Positions 17,526 to 25,252 of a stretch of 55,315 bases of DNA are shown here, piece after piece (position 1 is the stretch's first letter; each line of letters opens with the position of its first letter). Source of the DNA: Nocardiopsis sp. CC223A (GTDB lineage Bacteria; Actinomycetota; Actinomycetes; Streptosporangiales; Streptosporangiaceae); the NCBI RefSeq assembly GCF_030766825.1, contig NZ_JASFDV010000042.1, positions 1-55,315 of the forward strand, given 5' to 3'. The notes beneath the pieces are model-generated. The model was given only the letters and a program-made list of their open reading frames with translations, did not search any database and was not told where the DNA came from. The position numbers and the translations under genes were made by a program.

Positions 17526-18639
17526 GTGCCGATCCTAACGGGCGGGCGTCGGTCGCTCCGCCGAACACCACCGCTCCGTCGGCCTCGACGCGCAGGCCGA
17601 CCCGGTCGCCGGGACGGTGGGGGACGGATGAGTGGAGGAGTACGGTCCCCGCGGAACCGACCCGCACCCGCACCCGGTGGTGTCGGCCCTCGAAGACACT
17701 CGACGCCACGACGGCGGGCACCGCCCCGGCCCCGTCGTCGATCCGTACCGCGTCCGGGTGCAGGTACACCTCCGGTCCGGTGGCGCCGCCCGCGTCCTCG
17801 CCGCAGTGGCGGCCCTCGAACGACACCCCCGCCACGGTCACCGTCGCCCTTTCACCCTCGACCGTGACGCCCTCGGGCACCAGGCGTGAGGAGAAGCCGG
17901 CCAGGTTCGCGACCCATCCGCCGACGGGGCTGGCGAAGACCTCCTCCGGAGGGGCGTCCTGGACCGTGCGGCCCCCGTGCAGGACCAGCACCCGGTCGGC
18001 GAGGGCGAGCGCCTCGCTCACATCGTGCGTGACGTAGACGGCGGTGGTCCCCAGACGGCGCAGCAGGAGGGCGAGTTCCTCGCGCATCTCCGCGCGCAGA
18101 CGGGAGTCGAGGTTGGACAGGGGCTCGTCGAACAGCAGCAGCCGGGGCCGGGTGGCCAGGGCCCGGGCGATCGCGACCCGCTGCCGCTGGCCGCCGGAGA
18201 GTTCGACGGGGCGGCGCTCCTCCAGACCGCCCAGGCGCAGGAACTCCACGAGCTCCGCCACCCGTGACGCGCGTTCGCCCGCCGTGGTCCGGTGCACCCC
18301 GTGGCGCAGCCCGTAGCCGATGATGTCGCGTACCCGCAGGTGGGGCCAGAGGGCGTAGTCCTGGAAGACCATCCCCATGCCCCGGTGCTCCGGCGGGACG
18401 ACCGAGCCGGGGGTGGACAGGGGACGGTCGCCGAGCAGCACCTCCCCCTCACCCGGGGTCTCCAGGCCGGCGACCAGGCGCAGCAGGGTCGACTTGCCGC
18501 AACCGGAGGGCCCGAGCACCGCCAGCGTCGTGCCCGCGGGCACCGTGGTGTCGACACCGCGCAGTACCCACGCACCGTTCCCGTAACGCATGCCGAGTCC
18601 CCGCAGGCGCAGGGGGACGGAGTCCTGTGATCCGATCAT
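17464..18639 (-). CDS. ABC transporter ATP-binding protein, Fe3+/PotA type
   Basis: A 391-aa ATPase energising the adjacent two-domain permease. Walker A GPSGCGKST (about 44-52), Q-loop VFQDYALWPHLRVRD, signature LSGGQRQRVAIARAL, Walker B RLLLFDEPLSNLD and H-loop VTHD are all intact. The C-terminal 130 residues form the TOBE/MOP-like regulatory domain seen in FbpC, PotA and CysA. The start ATG follows GGGAGGAG by 3 nt and overlaps the permease stop (ATGA). The substrate is inferred from the partner binding protein as ferric iron, with thiamine or phosphonate less likely. Confidence 0.93.
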   Translation of the reverse strand: MIGSQDSVPLRLRGLGMRYGNGAWVLRGVDTTVPAGTTLAVLGPSGCGKSTLLRLVAGLETPGEGEVLLGDRPLSTPGSVVPPEHRGMGMVFQDYALWPHLRVRDIIGYGLRHGVHRTTAGERASRVAELVEFLRLGGLEERRPVELSGGQRQRVAIARALATRPRLLLFDEPLSNLDSRLRAEMREELALLLRRLGTTAVYVTHDVSEALALADRVLVLHGGRTVQDAPPEEVFASPVGGWVANLAGFSSRLVPEGVTVEGERATVTVAGVSFEGRHCGEDAGGATGPEVYLHPDAVRIDDGAGAVPAVVASSVFEGRHHRVRVRVGSAGTVLLHSSVPHRPGDRVGLRVEADGAVVFGGATDARPLGSAHAAQDDDRGTEEQHRDAVHR

Positions 18640-20369
18640 GTTCTCCTCCCGGAGGGCGGGCCGCCGAGCAGTCGGCGGCCGATGGCGGACGAGGCCGCCG
18701 TGAGCAGCAGGACGAGGGCCGCACTGACGACGGCCCCCGCTGTGGCGTAGCCGTATCCGCCCCGGTCGTACTCCGCCAGGATCTCGACGGGCAGGGTCGC
18801 GAAGGAGGGCGGCGCCAGCATCGTCGTCGCGGCCAGGTCGAAGATGCCGGAGGCGAGCACGGCCGCGAAGGACGAGACGAGCGCCGGTGCGACCAGCGGC
18901 ACCAGCACCGTTCGCAGCCGGGTCGCCGGGCGTGCCCCGCTCAGGGCGGCGGCGTTCAGGAGCCCCGGCGGCACCTGGGCGAGGGCGCCCAGCTGGAGGC
19001 GGACGGCGATGGGCAGGGCCCCCGCCGTCCCGGCCAGCACGAGGAGCGCGGGGTGCCCGTACAGGCCGAGCCCGAGGTCCGCGAGCACGGGCTGGTTCCA
19101 CAGGAAGATGTAGCCCACGGCCAGGACGATCCCCGGCACTGCGAGGCTCACGGTCCCCGCGACGTCGATCAGGAACCGGCCGCGGAAGCGGGTGAACGTC
19201 AGCACCACGCCGGTGAGGAACGCCAGGAGGGTGGTGGCCGCGGCGGCGGCCAGCGCGATCGACAGGGAGTTGGCCAGCCCCTCCAGCATCCGCGAGCCCC
19301 CCGCGAAGATCTCCGCGTAGTGCTCCAGGGTCATGTTCTCCGGGGTGAGACCGCCGTGCAGGGTGCGGCTGAAGGAGACCTGGAGGGAGGTCCCCAGGGG
19401 CACCCCGAACGTCAACGCCGCCAGCAGCGCCGTGAGCCCGCTCCACAGCACCGGGATCCGGGCGGGCGGGGGCGAGGCCGGGGCGGCGCTCCCCGTCAGG
19501 AAGTCGTAGCGCGAGCCCCGCACGGCCCGCAGGTAGAGGAGGACCGCGGCGCTGATCACGACCACCAGGTAGAACGACAGGACCCCGCCCAGTTCGAAAC
19601 TGACCGGGCTCTGGCGGACCGAGGCGTAGATCGAGTACGGCAGCGTCGGGTACGGGTAGGCGGCGGAGAGGGCGGCGGGCAGTCCGAAGTCGCCCAGCAC
19701 GTCCACGAACACCAGGATGGCGCCGGCCGCCACAGCGGGTGTGAGCAGCGGGACGCGCACGGTGCGCAGCACCGTCCACGGCCGTGCCCCGGACAGCGCC
19801 GCGGCCTGCCGGTAGGACCGGTCGTCCCAGTGGAGCGCCGCCGAGACGGCCAGGTAGGCGAACGGGTACTTGACCAGGCCCGTGATGACGACGAGGCCGG
19901 CGGGGGAGAAGACGAGGGGCGACGGGTCCACCCCCAGGGTGTTCACCGCCACCCCGCTCGGCGAGGCGAAGAGCACCCAGCCCTGGGCCAGCACGAAGGA
20001 CGGGCTCACCAGCAGGGCCCAGGCGACCCCGTCCAGCAGCCGGGCCCCGGGAAAGGCGACGGTGTGGCGCAGGAACGCCAGGGCCGTGCCCAGCACGCCG
20101 CCGAACAGCATCGCCCCGGACGCCAGGGTGAGCGAGTTCGCCAGGCTCGCCTGCCACAGCGGCCGCCGGACGATCTCGCCGAGCAGATCGGGGCGCACGC
20201 TCCAGTCGCGTTCCAGCCCGAGCCCCGGCGCCACGCCCTGGACCACGACGAACAGGAGCGGCAGCCCGACCAGTACGGCCAACAGGGCGAGCACCGCCCA
20301 GCCCAGGGCGTTCTCCGGCGCGCCCCGCCTGCGCCCACCTCCGCGGGTGCGCTCCAGGAGGGAGGTCAC
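18636..20369 (-). CDS. ABC transporter permease with two fused membrane domains (FbpB/ThiP type)
   Basis: A 577-aa inner-membrane permease made of two BPD_transp_1 modules in one chain, with about 12 hydrophobic segments. EAA-loop-like sequences appear in each half: YRQAAALSGARPWTVLRTVR with V-P-L-L following, and GLLNAAALSGARPATRLRTV. The GTG start overlaps the binding-protein stop by GTGA. The fused arrangement is typical of ferric-iron and thiamine importers. Confidence 0.92.
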   Translation of the reverse strand: MTSLLERTRGGGRRRGAPENALGWAVLALLAVLVGLPLLFVVVQGVAPGLGLERDWSVRPDLLGEIVRRPLWQASLANSLTLASGAMLFGGVLGTALAFLRHTVAFPGARLLDGVAWALLVSPSFVLAQGWVLFASPSGVAVNTLGVDPSPLVFSPAGLVVITGLVKYPFAYLAVSAALHWDDRSYRQAAALSGARPWTVLRTVRVPLLTPAVAAGAILVFVDVLGDFGLPAALSAAYPYPTLPYSIYASVRQSPVSFELGGVLSFYLVVVISAAVLLYLRAVRGSRYDFLTGSAAPASPPPARIPVLWSGLTALLAALTFGVPLGTSLQVSFSRTLHGGLTPENMTLEHYAEIFAGGSRMLEGLANSLSIALAAAAATTLLAFLTGVVLTFTRFRGRFLIDVAGTVSLAVPGIVLAVGYIFLWNQPVLADLGLGLYGHPALLVLAGTAGALPIAVRLQLGALAQVPPGLLNAAALSGARPATRLRTVLVPLVAPALVSSFAAVLASGIFDLAATTMLAPPSFATLPVEILAEYDRGGYGYATAGAVVSAALVLLLTAASSAIGRRLLGGPPSGRRT

Positions 20370-21448
20370 CGGGACCGCAACGACTGCTCGGCGAACCAGT
20401 TCTTGATGTCCGCCTCGTTCTCGGCGGCGAAGGAGGCCTCCGTGAGCAGCAGCTCCCCGTCCTCGGGACGGGCCTCCGGCAGGGAGGACGTGTCCGTTCC
20501 GGACACGAACGGGCTGATGATGCCGTCGTCCCCGCCCTCGGCCATCAGGTGCCCCATCGTCTCCGGGGTGAGGAGCCAGTCCACCAGGGTCTGCGCGGCG
20601 CAGGGACGCGGGGTGTCGGCGCTGATCGCGACCGCCCGGACCACACCGGGCGCCCCCTCCTGCGGCCACACGAAGTCGACGGGCTCGCCGGACTCGATCA
20701 GGCCGTAGACGTTCTGCTCCTGCAACGCCGCCACCGGCACCTCGCCGGAGGCCAGCGCCTGGCCCACGGGGCCGTTCTTCTCGTAGGTGTTGAGACCGTT
20801 GCCCGCCAGGGTCCCGAAGTACTCCTCCGCTTCGGCCCGGCCGAGGTCCTGGAAGAACCAGGAGACGATCGGGTAGGCGGGCGCCGCGACGGCGGGGTCG
20901 GCGATGCCGACCGGGGCGAAGGCCGGGTCGGTCAGGTCGGACCAGGAGCGCGGGGCCTCGTCCGGGGCGACGGCGTCGGTGTTGTAGGCGATGACGGCGG
21001 CCGCGTGCCGGCTGATCGGCACCCATGCGCGGTCCTGCGGCATCAGTGCGGTCCCCTCCTCGTCGAGGTTCCCCGTGTTCTCCAGCGGGTGGTCGGAGAG
21101 CAGGGCGCCCTGCTCCCGGAGCGCCTCCAGGCTTCCGTGGCCGTCGAGGACGACCACGTCCCACTGCGGGTTGTTGGCCTCGGCGGCGATCCGGGCGAGG
21201 ATCTCGCCGCCGCCCAGGTCGGCGATCTCCGCGGGGATGCCGGTGTCCTCGGTGAAGCGGTCGCTGAGGGTGGGACCCCAGGGGTTGAGGTAGACGCGCA
21301 GCGGCCCGTCCTCCACGGTGCACTCGGAGGAGGGGAGCATGTCGGCGCCGTTCGCGGGGGCGGCCTGCCCGCCCGGAGCGCAGGCGCTCAGGCCGAGTGC
21401 GAGCAGGCCGGCCGCGGTGGCGGCGACGGTGCGTTCGGAGTGGGACAT
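20366..21448 (-). CDS. ABC transporter substrate-binding lipoprotein (Fe3+-type)
   Basis: A 360-aa extracellular solute-binding protein anchored as a lipoprotein: signal MSHSERTVAATAAGLLALGL then lipobox L-S-A-C (Cys23). The fold of family SBP_bac_6 (AfuA/FbpA-like) is suggested by RVYLNPWGPTLSDRFTEDTG, DVVVLDGHGSLEALREQG, AVIAYNTDAV and the C-terminal TLVDWLLTPETMGHLMAEGG. GAGAGGAA lies 10 nt before the chosen ATG, and an ATG 36 nt upstream gives a less typical signal peptide. It is the first gene of the import operon. Iron is the likeliest ligand, but the binding tyrosines cannot be placed with certainty. Confidence 0.9.
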   Translation of the reverse strand: MSHSERTVAATAAGLLALGLSACAPGGQAAPANGADMLPSSECTVEDGPLRVYLNPWGPTLSDRFTEDTGIPAEIADLGGGEILARIAAEANNPQWDVVVLDGHGSLEALREQGALLSDHPLENTGNLDEEGTALMPQDRAWVPISRHAAAVIAYNTDAVAPDEAPRSWSDLTDPAFAPVGIADPAVAAPAYPIVSWFFQDLGRAEAEEYFGTLAGNGLNTYEKNGPVGQALASGEVPVAALQEQNVYGLIESGEPVDFVWPQEGAPGVVRAVAISADTPRPCAAQTLVDWLLTPETMGHLMAEGGDDGIISPFVSGTDTSSLPEARPEDGELLLTEASFAAENEADIKNWFAEQSLRSR

Positions 21449-21801
21449 GGTCGTGGTTCCTCTCGGGGGGCGGCTGACCGACACGCCCCACGTTCGTCGA
21501 GGGCCCTGAACAGGACGCTTGAGCCGATCGACCCCCGCGCGATTCCGAAACGACGATTCGACGACGGGCCCCGGCCCCGGGGAGGGTCCGTCGGCTCCGC
21601 GTTCACCCGGCGTTCACCCGAGCGGGGCGTGCCGGCCCGCGGGGCGGCCGGACGGGCGGTGCGCGCCTGCCGGTGGGCCCCGCCCCCGGATGCCCGACCG
21701 CTGCGGCGACGACGGGTCCGAACCGGCCGGGGCCGGGTCCCCTGCCCCGGCGACCCCGCGGAGCCGTGTTCTCCGGCCCCGCCGGCTCGGGGCCCGGGTG
21801 C
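21449..21801. other. Intergenic region upstream of the ABC import operon
   Basis: About 350 bp carrying the operon promoter. It contains a direct repeat of CGTTCACCCG near 21600-21620. No DtxR/IdeR iron box (TTAGGTTAGGCTAACCTAA type) is visible, which slightly weakens the iron assignment. Confidence 0.4.
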
Positions 21802-22197
21802 TCAGGGGGCGAGGAACCCCAGGTACCCGAGGAGGAGGGCGACGGCGACGAGGAACCCGCCCGAGAGGCGGAGCCGAGCCGTGGACGTCGTGGAGGCCCT
21901 GAGCACCAGGCCGGGCACGACCAGGTACGCGGCGCCCCGGAGCATGAAGGCGAACCCGATCAGGGTGACGATCACCGCGAGCAGGCCGTCCCAGGCGAGG
22001 TGGGCCGACACGATGGCGGCGCCGATGAGGAAGTGGAGCATCCCCGAGATGTTCACCGCCAGCGGGTCCGACCTGTCGGCCTGCGCACCGAGGTCCGCGT
22101 AGAACCGGACCGAGGCCATGACCCCGATCCCGGCCACCAGGAAATAGGCGAAGAGGATTCTGCCGAGGAAGAGGGCGGTCGTTTCCGAGGCGAACAT
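21802..22197 (-). CDS. DUF4345-like four-helix membrane protein
   Basis: A 131-aa protein with four predicted helices (ALFLGRILFAYFLVAGIGVM; MLHFLIGAAIVSAHLAW; LLAVIVTLIGFAFMLRGAAY; RLSGGFLVAVALLLGYLGFL). Layout and length fit DUF4345-type proteins of unknown function. It starts 3 bp after the TetR stop, with AAGGA upstream of the ATG inside the regulator's end, so it is co-transcribed with and probably regulated by that TetR. Confidence 0.8.
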   Translation of the reverse strand: MFASETTALFLGRILFAYFLVAGIGVMASVRFYADLGAQADRSDPLAVNISGMLHFLIGAAIVSAHLAWDGLLAVIVTLIGFAFMLRGAAYLVVPGLVLRASTTSTARLRLSGGFLVAVALLLGYLGFLAP

Positions 22198-22200
22198 GCT

Positions 22201-22854
22201 TCATTCCTTCTCTTGTCCGGCGGGTGTTCCCGGGTCGGGCTCGGCGGTGATCCCCCGGGTCAGCATCTCCGTCGCGGGACCGGTGTAGGCCGCGATCGCG
22301 GCGGGGTCGTCCTGGTCCGCGAGGAGGTCGGCCCCGGTCAGGCGTTCGAGGTGCTCGTGGAGGACCAGCGCGCCCAGGGACCAGATGGCGAGGACGGCGG
22401 CCCGCCCGTAGGGGTGCTCGGTGGGTTTCAGCAGGCCGGACTCGACCCCCTCGGCCATGTACCGGGCGGCGTCGTCGACCAGGGTGTCGATCATGGCGGA
22501 CACCTGTGGTGAGCCGTCGATGAGCGTTCGCGCCAGGTAGCGCCGGACGGGCGGGCCGCCGCGGGCCTCGTGCGGTGTCGCGAGCGGTCCCAGGAGCGGG
22601 CCCGATCGCATGCCCTCGCTCTTGCGCTCGCGCAGCGCCTCGGCGACGTACTCGTCGCAGGCGGTGCGCAGGGCCTCCTTGGAGCCGTACCGGTGGATGA
22701 TCAGGGACGGGGCGACGCCGGCCGCGGCCGCGATGGCGCGGACGCTCGTGGCGGCGACCCCGTGCTCGGCGAAAAGGGTGATTGCGGCATCGCGAATACG
22801 GATTTCGGTTGAGCGGTCATCGCCGCTTCGGGCGCTTTTTGAACGCATGTTCAT
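22201..22854 (-). CDS. TetR-family transcriptional regulator
   Basis: A 217-aa repressor. The HTH domain is residues about 16-62 (IRIRDAAITLFAEHGVAATS, VRAIAAAAGVAPSLIIHRYG, SKEALRTACDEYV). The C-terminal ligand domain contains YLARTLIDGSPQVSAMIDTL and LAIWSLGALVLHEHLERLTG. Two start codons (MNM) are possible, 6 nt apart. A nearly perfect palindrome begins 4 bp upstream of the start, pointing to autoregulation. Confidence 0.9.
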   Translation of the reverse strand: MNMRSKSARSGDDRSTEIRIRDAAITLFAEHGVAATSVRAIAAAAGVAPSLIIHRYGSKEALRTACDEYVAEALRERKSEGMRSGPLLGPLATPHEARGGPPVRRYLARTLIDGSPQVSAMIDTLVDDAARYMAEGVESGLLKPTEHPYGRAAVLAIWSLGALVLHEHLERLTGADLLADQDDPAAIAAYTGPATEMLTRGITAEPDPGTPAGQEKE

Positions 22855-22857
22855 ATC

Positions 22858-22875
22858 ATTGAACGGTCGTTCAAT
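22858..22875. promoter_or_regulatory. TetR operator palindrome
   Basis: ATTGAACG-GT-CGTTCAAT, 8-bp perfect arms with a 2-bp centre, immediately before the TetR start codon. Position and symmetry are those of a TetR autoregulatory operator. Confidence 0.75.
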
Positions 22876-22977
22876 TCGTGTCAAGGGGGCCGGTCCGGGA
22901 ACCCGCTCGCCGCCCGGCTCCGGCGAGCTCGGCCGAACGCCCTGTGCGGTCCGTGCCGGGCCGGTGGCGTCACGGGC

Positions 22978-23193
22978 ATGTACGGTTCCACCCCACCGGC
23001 CCTGTTCCCCCGACGTGGCGATCCCGTCCTGTGCGCGGTCCGGGCCGAACCCGTCGGCGCCTCGCCCCCGCTGTGGCGCCGCCTGGAGCCGGCCTGCGAC
23101 CTGTACCTGGACAAGGTGTACGGCGTCCGTGTGGACCGCCGCCTCGCGAACTGCCTCACCGACACCGCGAGGCACGGAGGGCCCGACCGCTGA
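22978..23193 (+). CDS. Possible small protein, unknown
   Basis: A 71-aa open frame, ATG start, divergent from the TetR gene. The second half looks protein-like (LWRRLEPACDLYLDKVYGVR) with high third-position GC, but no good ribosome-binding site or family is recognised. It could be a real small gene under the TetR operator or a chance frame. Confidence 0.35.
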   Translation: MYGSTPPALFPRRGDPVLCAVRAEPVGASPPLWRRLEPACDLYLDKVYGVRVDRRLANCLTDTARHGGPDR

Positions 23194-23303
23194 GACGTGT
23201 TCCGCGCCGCATCCGGCCGGGGCCGGAGGTCCCCTGCCGGCGGGGAGGCGCAAGCCCGGCGGAGGGCGGGGGTGTGCGCGGGCCCGACTCGTGCTAGCTT
23301 AGC

Positions 23304-23317
23304 TGCATGCACATGCA
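23304..23317. promoter_or_regulatory. MarR-type operator, first copy
   Basis: TGCATG-CA-CATGCA, 6-bp perfect arms, overlapping the first ATG of the MarR gene. It differs by one base from the site before the SMR genes. Overlap with the start region suggests autorepression. Confidence 0.7.
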
Positions 23318-23786
23318 TTCATCTGTCCCGCCGGTCCCATTCGAGGACGGAGTGAGCGCCGCATGGTCCAAGGTGGCGGCGTTCGCGTCCGCGGTCGACG
23401 CCGACCTGGACAAGTGGCTCGCGAACACCTACCGGATCGGGCTCACGGAGTTCCGCGCCCTGGCCTTCCTGAGTCGGGAACAGGCCAAGGAACTGCGGGT
23501 CAACGACCTGGCGCAGCGGGTCGGCCTGAGTCAGAGTTCGGCGACGCGCCTGGTGAGCCGGATGGAGGCCAAGGGCGTCGCGCAACGCGACGTCTGCCAG
23601 GACGACGGGCGCGGCGTCTACGCGGTCATCACCGCGGAGGGCGAGGCGCTGCTGGCCGAGGCCCGGGGTCCCTACGAGGACAGGGTGCGCGGGCTCCTCG
23701 GCGGGGCGGAGGCGCACTTCCCGCACCTGGACGCACGGGTGCTCGGGCGCGTCCTCGGTGAGATCGGGGCCCTGGTCGCGCCCTGA
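23307..23786 (+). CDS. MarR-family transcriptional regulator
   Basis: A 159-aa winged-helix repressor. LAFLSREQAKELRVNDLAQR, VGLSQSSATRLVSRMEAKGV and the wing DGRGVYAVITAEGEALLAEA give the MarR fold (residues about 50-125), flanked by dimerisation helices. The first ATG lies inside an operator palindrome and has no ribosome site, so translation may be leaderless. The in-frame GTG at 23352 has GAGGA nearby and is a serious alternative that would place the operator fully upstream. It is followed by an SMR pump pair preceded by the same operator. Confidence 0.88.
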   Translation: MHMHSSVPPVPFEDGVSAAWSKVAAFASAVDADLDKWLANTYRIGLTEFRALAFLSREQAKELRVNDLAQRVGLSQSSATRLVSRMEAKGVAQRDVCQDDGRGVYAVITAEGEALLAEARGPYEDRVRGLLGGAEAHFPHLDARVLGRVLGEIGALVAP

Positions 23787-23843
23787 TCCGACCCGCGGCG
23801 TCGGCGGGTCGCCCCCCGCGATCCCGCGTTGCGCCCAAGTATC

Positions 23844-23857
23844 TGCATGTACATGCA
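23844..23857. promoter_or_regulatory. MarR-type operator, second copy
   Basis: TGCATG-TA-CATGCA, a perfect 14-bp palindrome about 80 bp before the first SMR gene. It is nearly identical to the copy at the MarR start, so the two form a shared regulon. Confidence 0.75.
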
Positions 23858-23935
23858 TATAAACATTCCGGTCCGTCCCGTTCGTCCCGGAACCGTGAGG
23901 GCTTCTCCACCGAAAGAACCGAGAGGAATACCGTC

Positions 23936-24256
23936 ATGAGCTGGCTCTACCTGGGTATCGCCGTCATCTTCGAGGTCGCCGTGGGCATCTTCGCCGGCAA
24001 GGCGCAGGGCTTCACCGAACTGTGGTGGACCGTCGCCACCCTCGCCAGCGGCGCGGCCGCCACCTTCTTCCTCAGCCTCGCCCTGCTCACCTTCGACGTC
24101 GGAGTCGGCTACGCGATCTGGACCAGCGTCGCCGGGGTCGGAATCGTCGTCATCGGAGCGCTCTTCCTCGGCCAGCGGTTGGACCTGCGTAAGGCCCTGG
24201 GCATCGCGGTGGTCATCGGCGGCGTCGTCGGGCTCCAGCTCAGCGGCGCTGCGTGA
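23936..24256 (+). CDS. Small multidrug resistance (SMR) transporter subunit
   Basis: A 106-aa four-helix efflux protein. Glu13 in WLYLGIAVIFEVAVGIFAGK is the membrane carboxylate that couples proton and drug transport in EmrE-like proteins. GVGYAIWTSVAGVGIVVIGA in TM3 carries the family W, and QRLDLRKALGIAVVIGGVVG ends the chain. GAGAGGAAT precedes the ATG. It overlaps an upstream reading of the next SMR gene and is co-transcribed with it, so the pump is probably a heterodimer. Confidence 0.93.
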   Translation: MSWLYLGIAVIFEVAVGIFAGKAQGFTELWWTVATLASGAAATFFLSLALLTFDVGVGYAIWTSVAGVGIVVIGALFLGQRLDLRKALGIAVVIGGVVGLQLSGAA

Positions 24257-24312
24257 CCGGAGGACCCCCGGAACCCAGGAACCACCCCCACCCTTCTGGA
24301 AGGAAAACAGAA

Positions 24313-24720
24313 ATGAACACGCCCACCACCGGTCCCACCGCCCCCGCCGACGGGAGCACCGACAGGAAAACGGGCCCCTGGCTGATGCTCCTGCTGGCCG
24401 GAGTGTTCGAGGTCGGTTACGCGCTGAGTGTGGCCGGCAGCGAAGGATTCACCGTCCTGGCCTGGTCGGCCTCGGCCATCGTCTTCTTCCTGCTGACCCT
24501 GTTCTTCCTCAGCGTCGCCCTCAAGGCGATCGACGTCGGCATCGGCTACGCCGTCTGGGCGGGCATCGGCGCCGTCGGCGCCGCGCTCCTCGGCCCGGTC
24601 TTCTTCGACGAGGTCCTCACCCCGGTCCGTGCCTTCTGGCTGGCGGTCATCATCGGCGGCGTCGTCTGGCTCAAGCTCTCCGACAGCGTCACGGTGCGAG
24701 GCACCCGGGCCACGGCCTGA
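24313..24720 (+). CDS. SMR transporter, second subunit
   Basis: A 135-aa partner with the same fold: Glu in LLLAGVFEVGYALSVAGSEG, then GIGYAVWAGIGAVGAALLGP and FWLAVIIGGVVWLKLSDSV. Compared with the first subunit it has a 30-residue hydrophilic N-terminal extension. GGAAGGAAAAC lies just before the chosen ATG, and an ATG 60 nt upstream lacks this. Two-gene SMR pumps of this kind (EbrAB/YkkCD style) need both chains, which is likely here. Confidence 0.92.
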   Translation: MNTPTTGPTAPADGSTDRKTGPWLMLLLAGVFEVGYALSVAGSEGFTVLAWSASAIVFFLLTLFFLSVALKAIDVGIGYAVWAGIGAVGAALLGPVFFDEVLTPVRAFWLAVIIGGVVWLKLSDSVTVRGTRATA

Positions 24721-24732
24721 CGTTCCGGCCCC

Positions 24733-24773
24733 CGGGTCCCGCTCCCGGCACCGCGTGCCGGGAGCGGGACCCG
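24733..24773. terminator. Strong stem-loop terminator after SMR pair
   Basis: 19-bp perfect arms (24733-24751 and 24755-24773) with a 3-nt loop, starting 12 bp after the SMR stop, followed by TGTTCTC. Confidence 0.85.
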
Positions 24774-25252
24774 TGTTCTCCACGCTCGGCCGTATGCCGT
24801 CGCCGCGGTCCTGAACGGCCTGGGACGGCGGGTCGGGGAAACGGCCTGCCCGTGGACTTCAACGCGGCCTGGGACGCCATGTACGAGGTGTGGGTGGTGC
24901 CGGAGAACACGGGCCGGTGGTCGAAGTCGTCGTTCCGCCGGGGCTCCGCGCCGACCGTCCGGGGCCGGGCGTTCGCCCGCGTGGCCCTGCGGCACAAGGC
25001 CTGAACGGCGGACCCGTGTGCGCGGGCCTCGATGAGGTCCACCGTGCGGGCGGCCGGGGCCGTCCCGACCGCCCGATGCCTCCGAGAACCCCCCGGAGGG
25101 AGGTTCCCGTCCTCCGGACCGGCGGACCGGCCGGGACCTCCGGCGCGCTCGACGCCCGAACGACCTCTTCGACACGGCAGGGCCCCGGCCTGGTTCGGTT
25201 TCCCCGGCCAGGGGCCCTGGATCCCGAAGGGCCGAACAGCCCGGTCCGGGGC
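24774..25252. other. Intergenic region with possible gene remnant
   Basis: No confident gene. A 50-codon frame from GTG 24852 to a stop at 25002-25004 reads VDFNAAWDAMYEVWVVPENT and looks protein-like, with coding-like third positions, but has no ribosome site or N-terminal continuation. It may be a 3' gene fragment. The rest, up to the end of the membrane-protein gene, is featureless. Confidence 0.35.

Noticed and set aside
18627..20708. Long plus-strand frame over the permease
   Set aside because: His/Arg/Gln-rich shadow of a clear two-domain ABC permease on the minus strand.
23281..23320. MarR start overlapping the palindrome as a ribosomal hairpin or riboswitch
   Set aside because: The same palindrome recurs before the SMR genes without RNA context, so a protein operator explains it better.
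23787..23935. Guanidine (ykkC) riboswitch before the SMR pair
   Set aside because: The leader is too short and lacks the family's conserved hairpin loops; a MarR operator is present instead.
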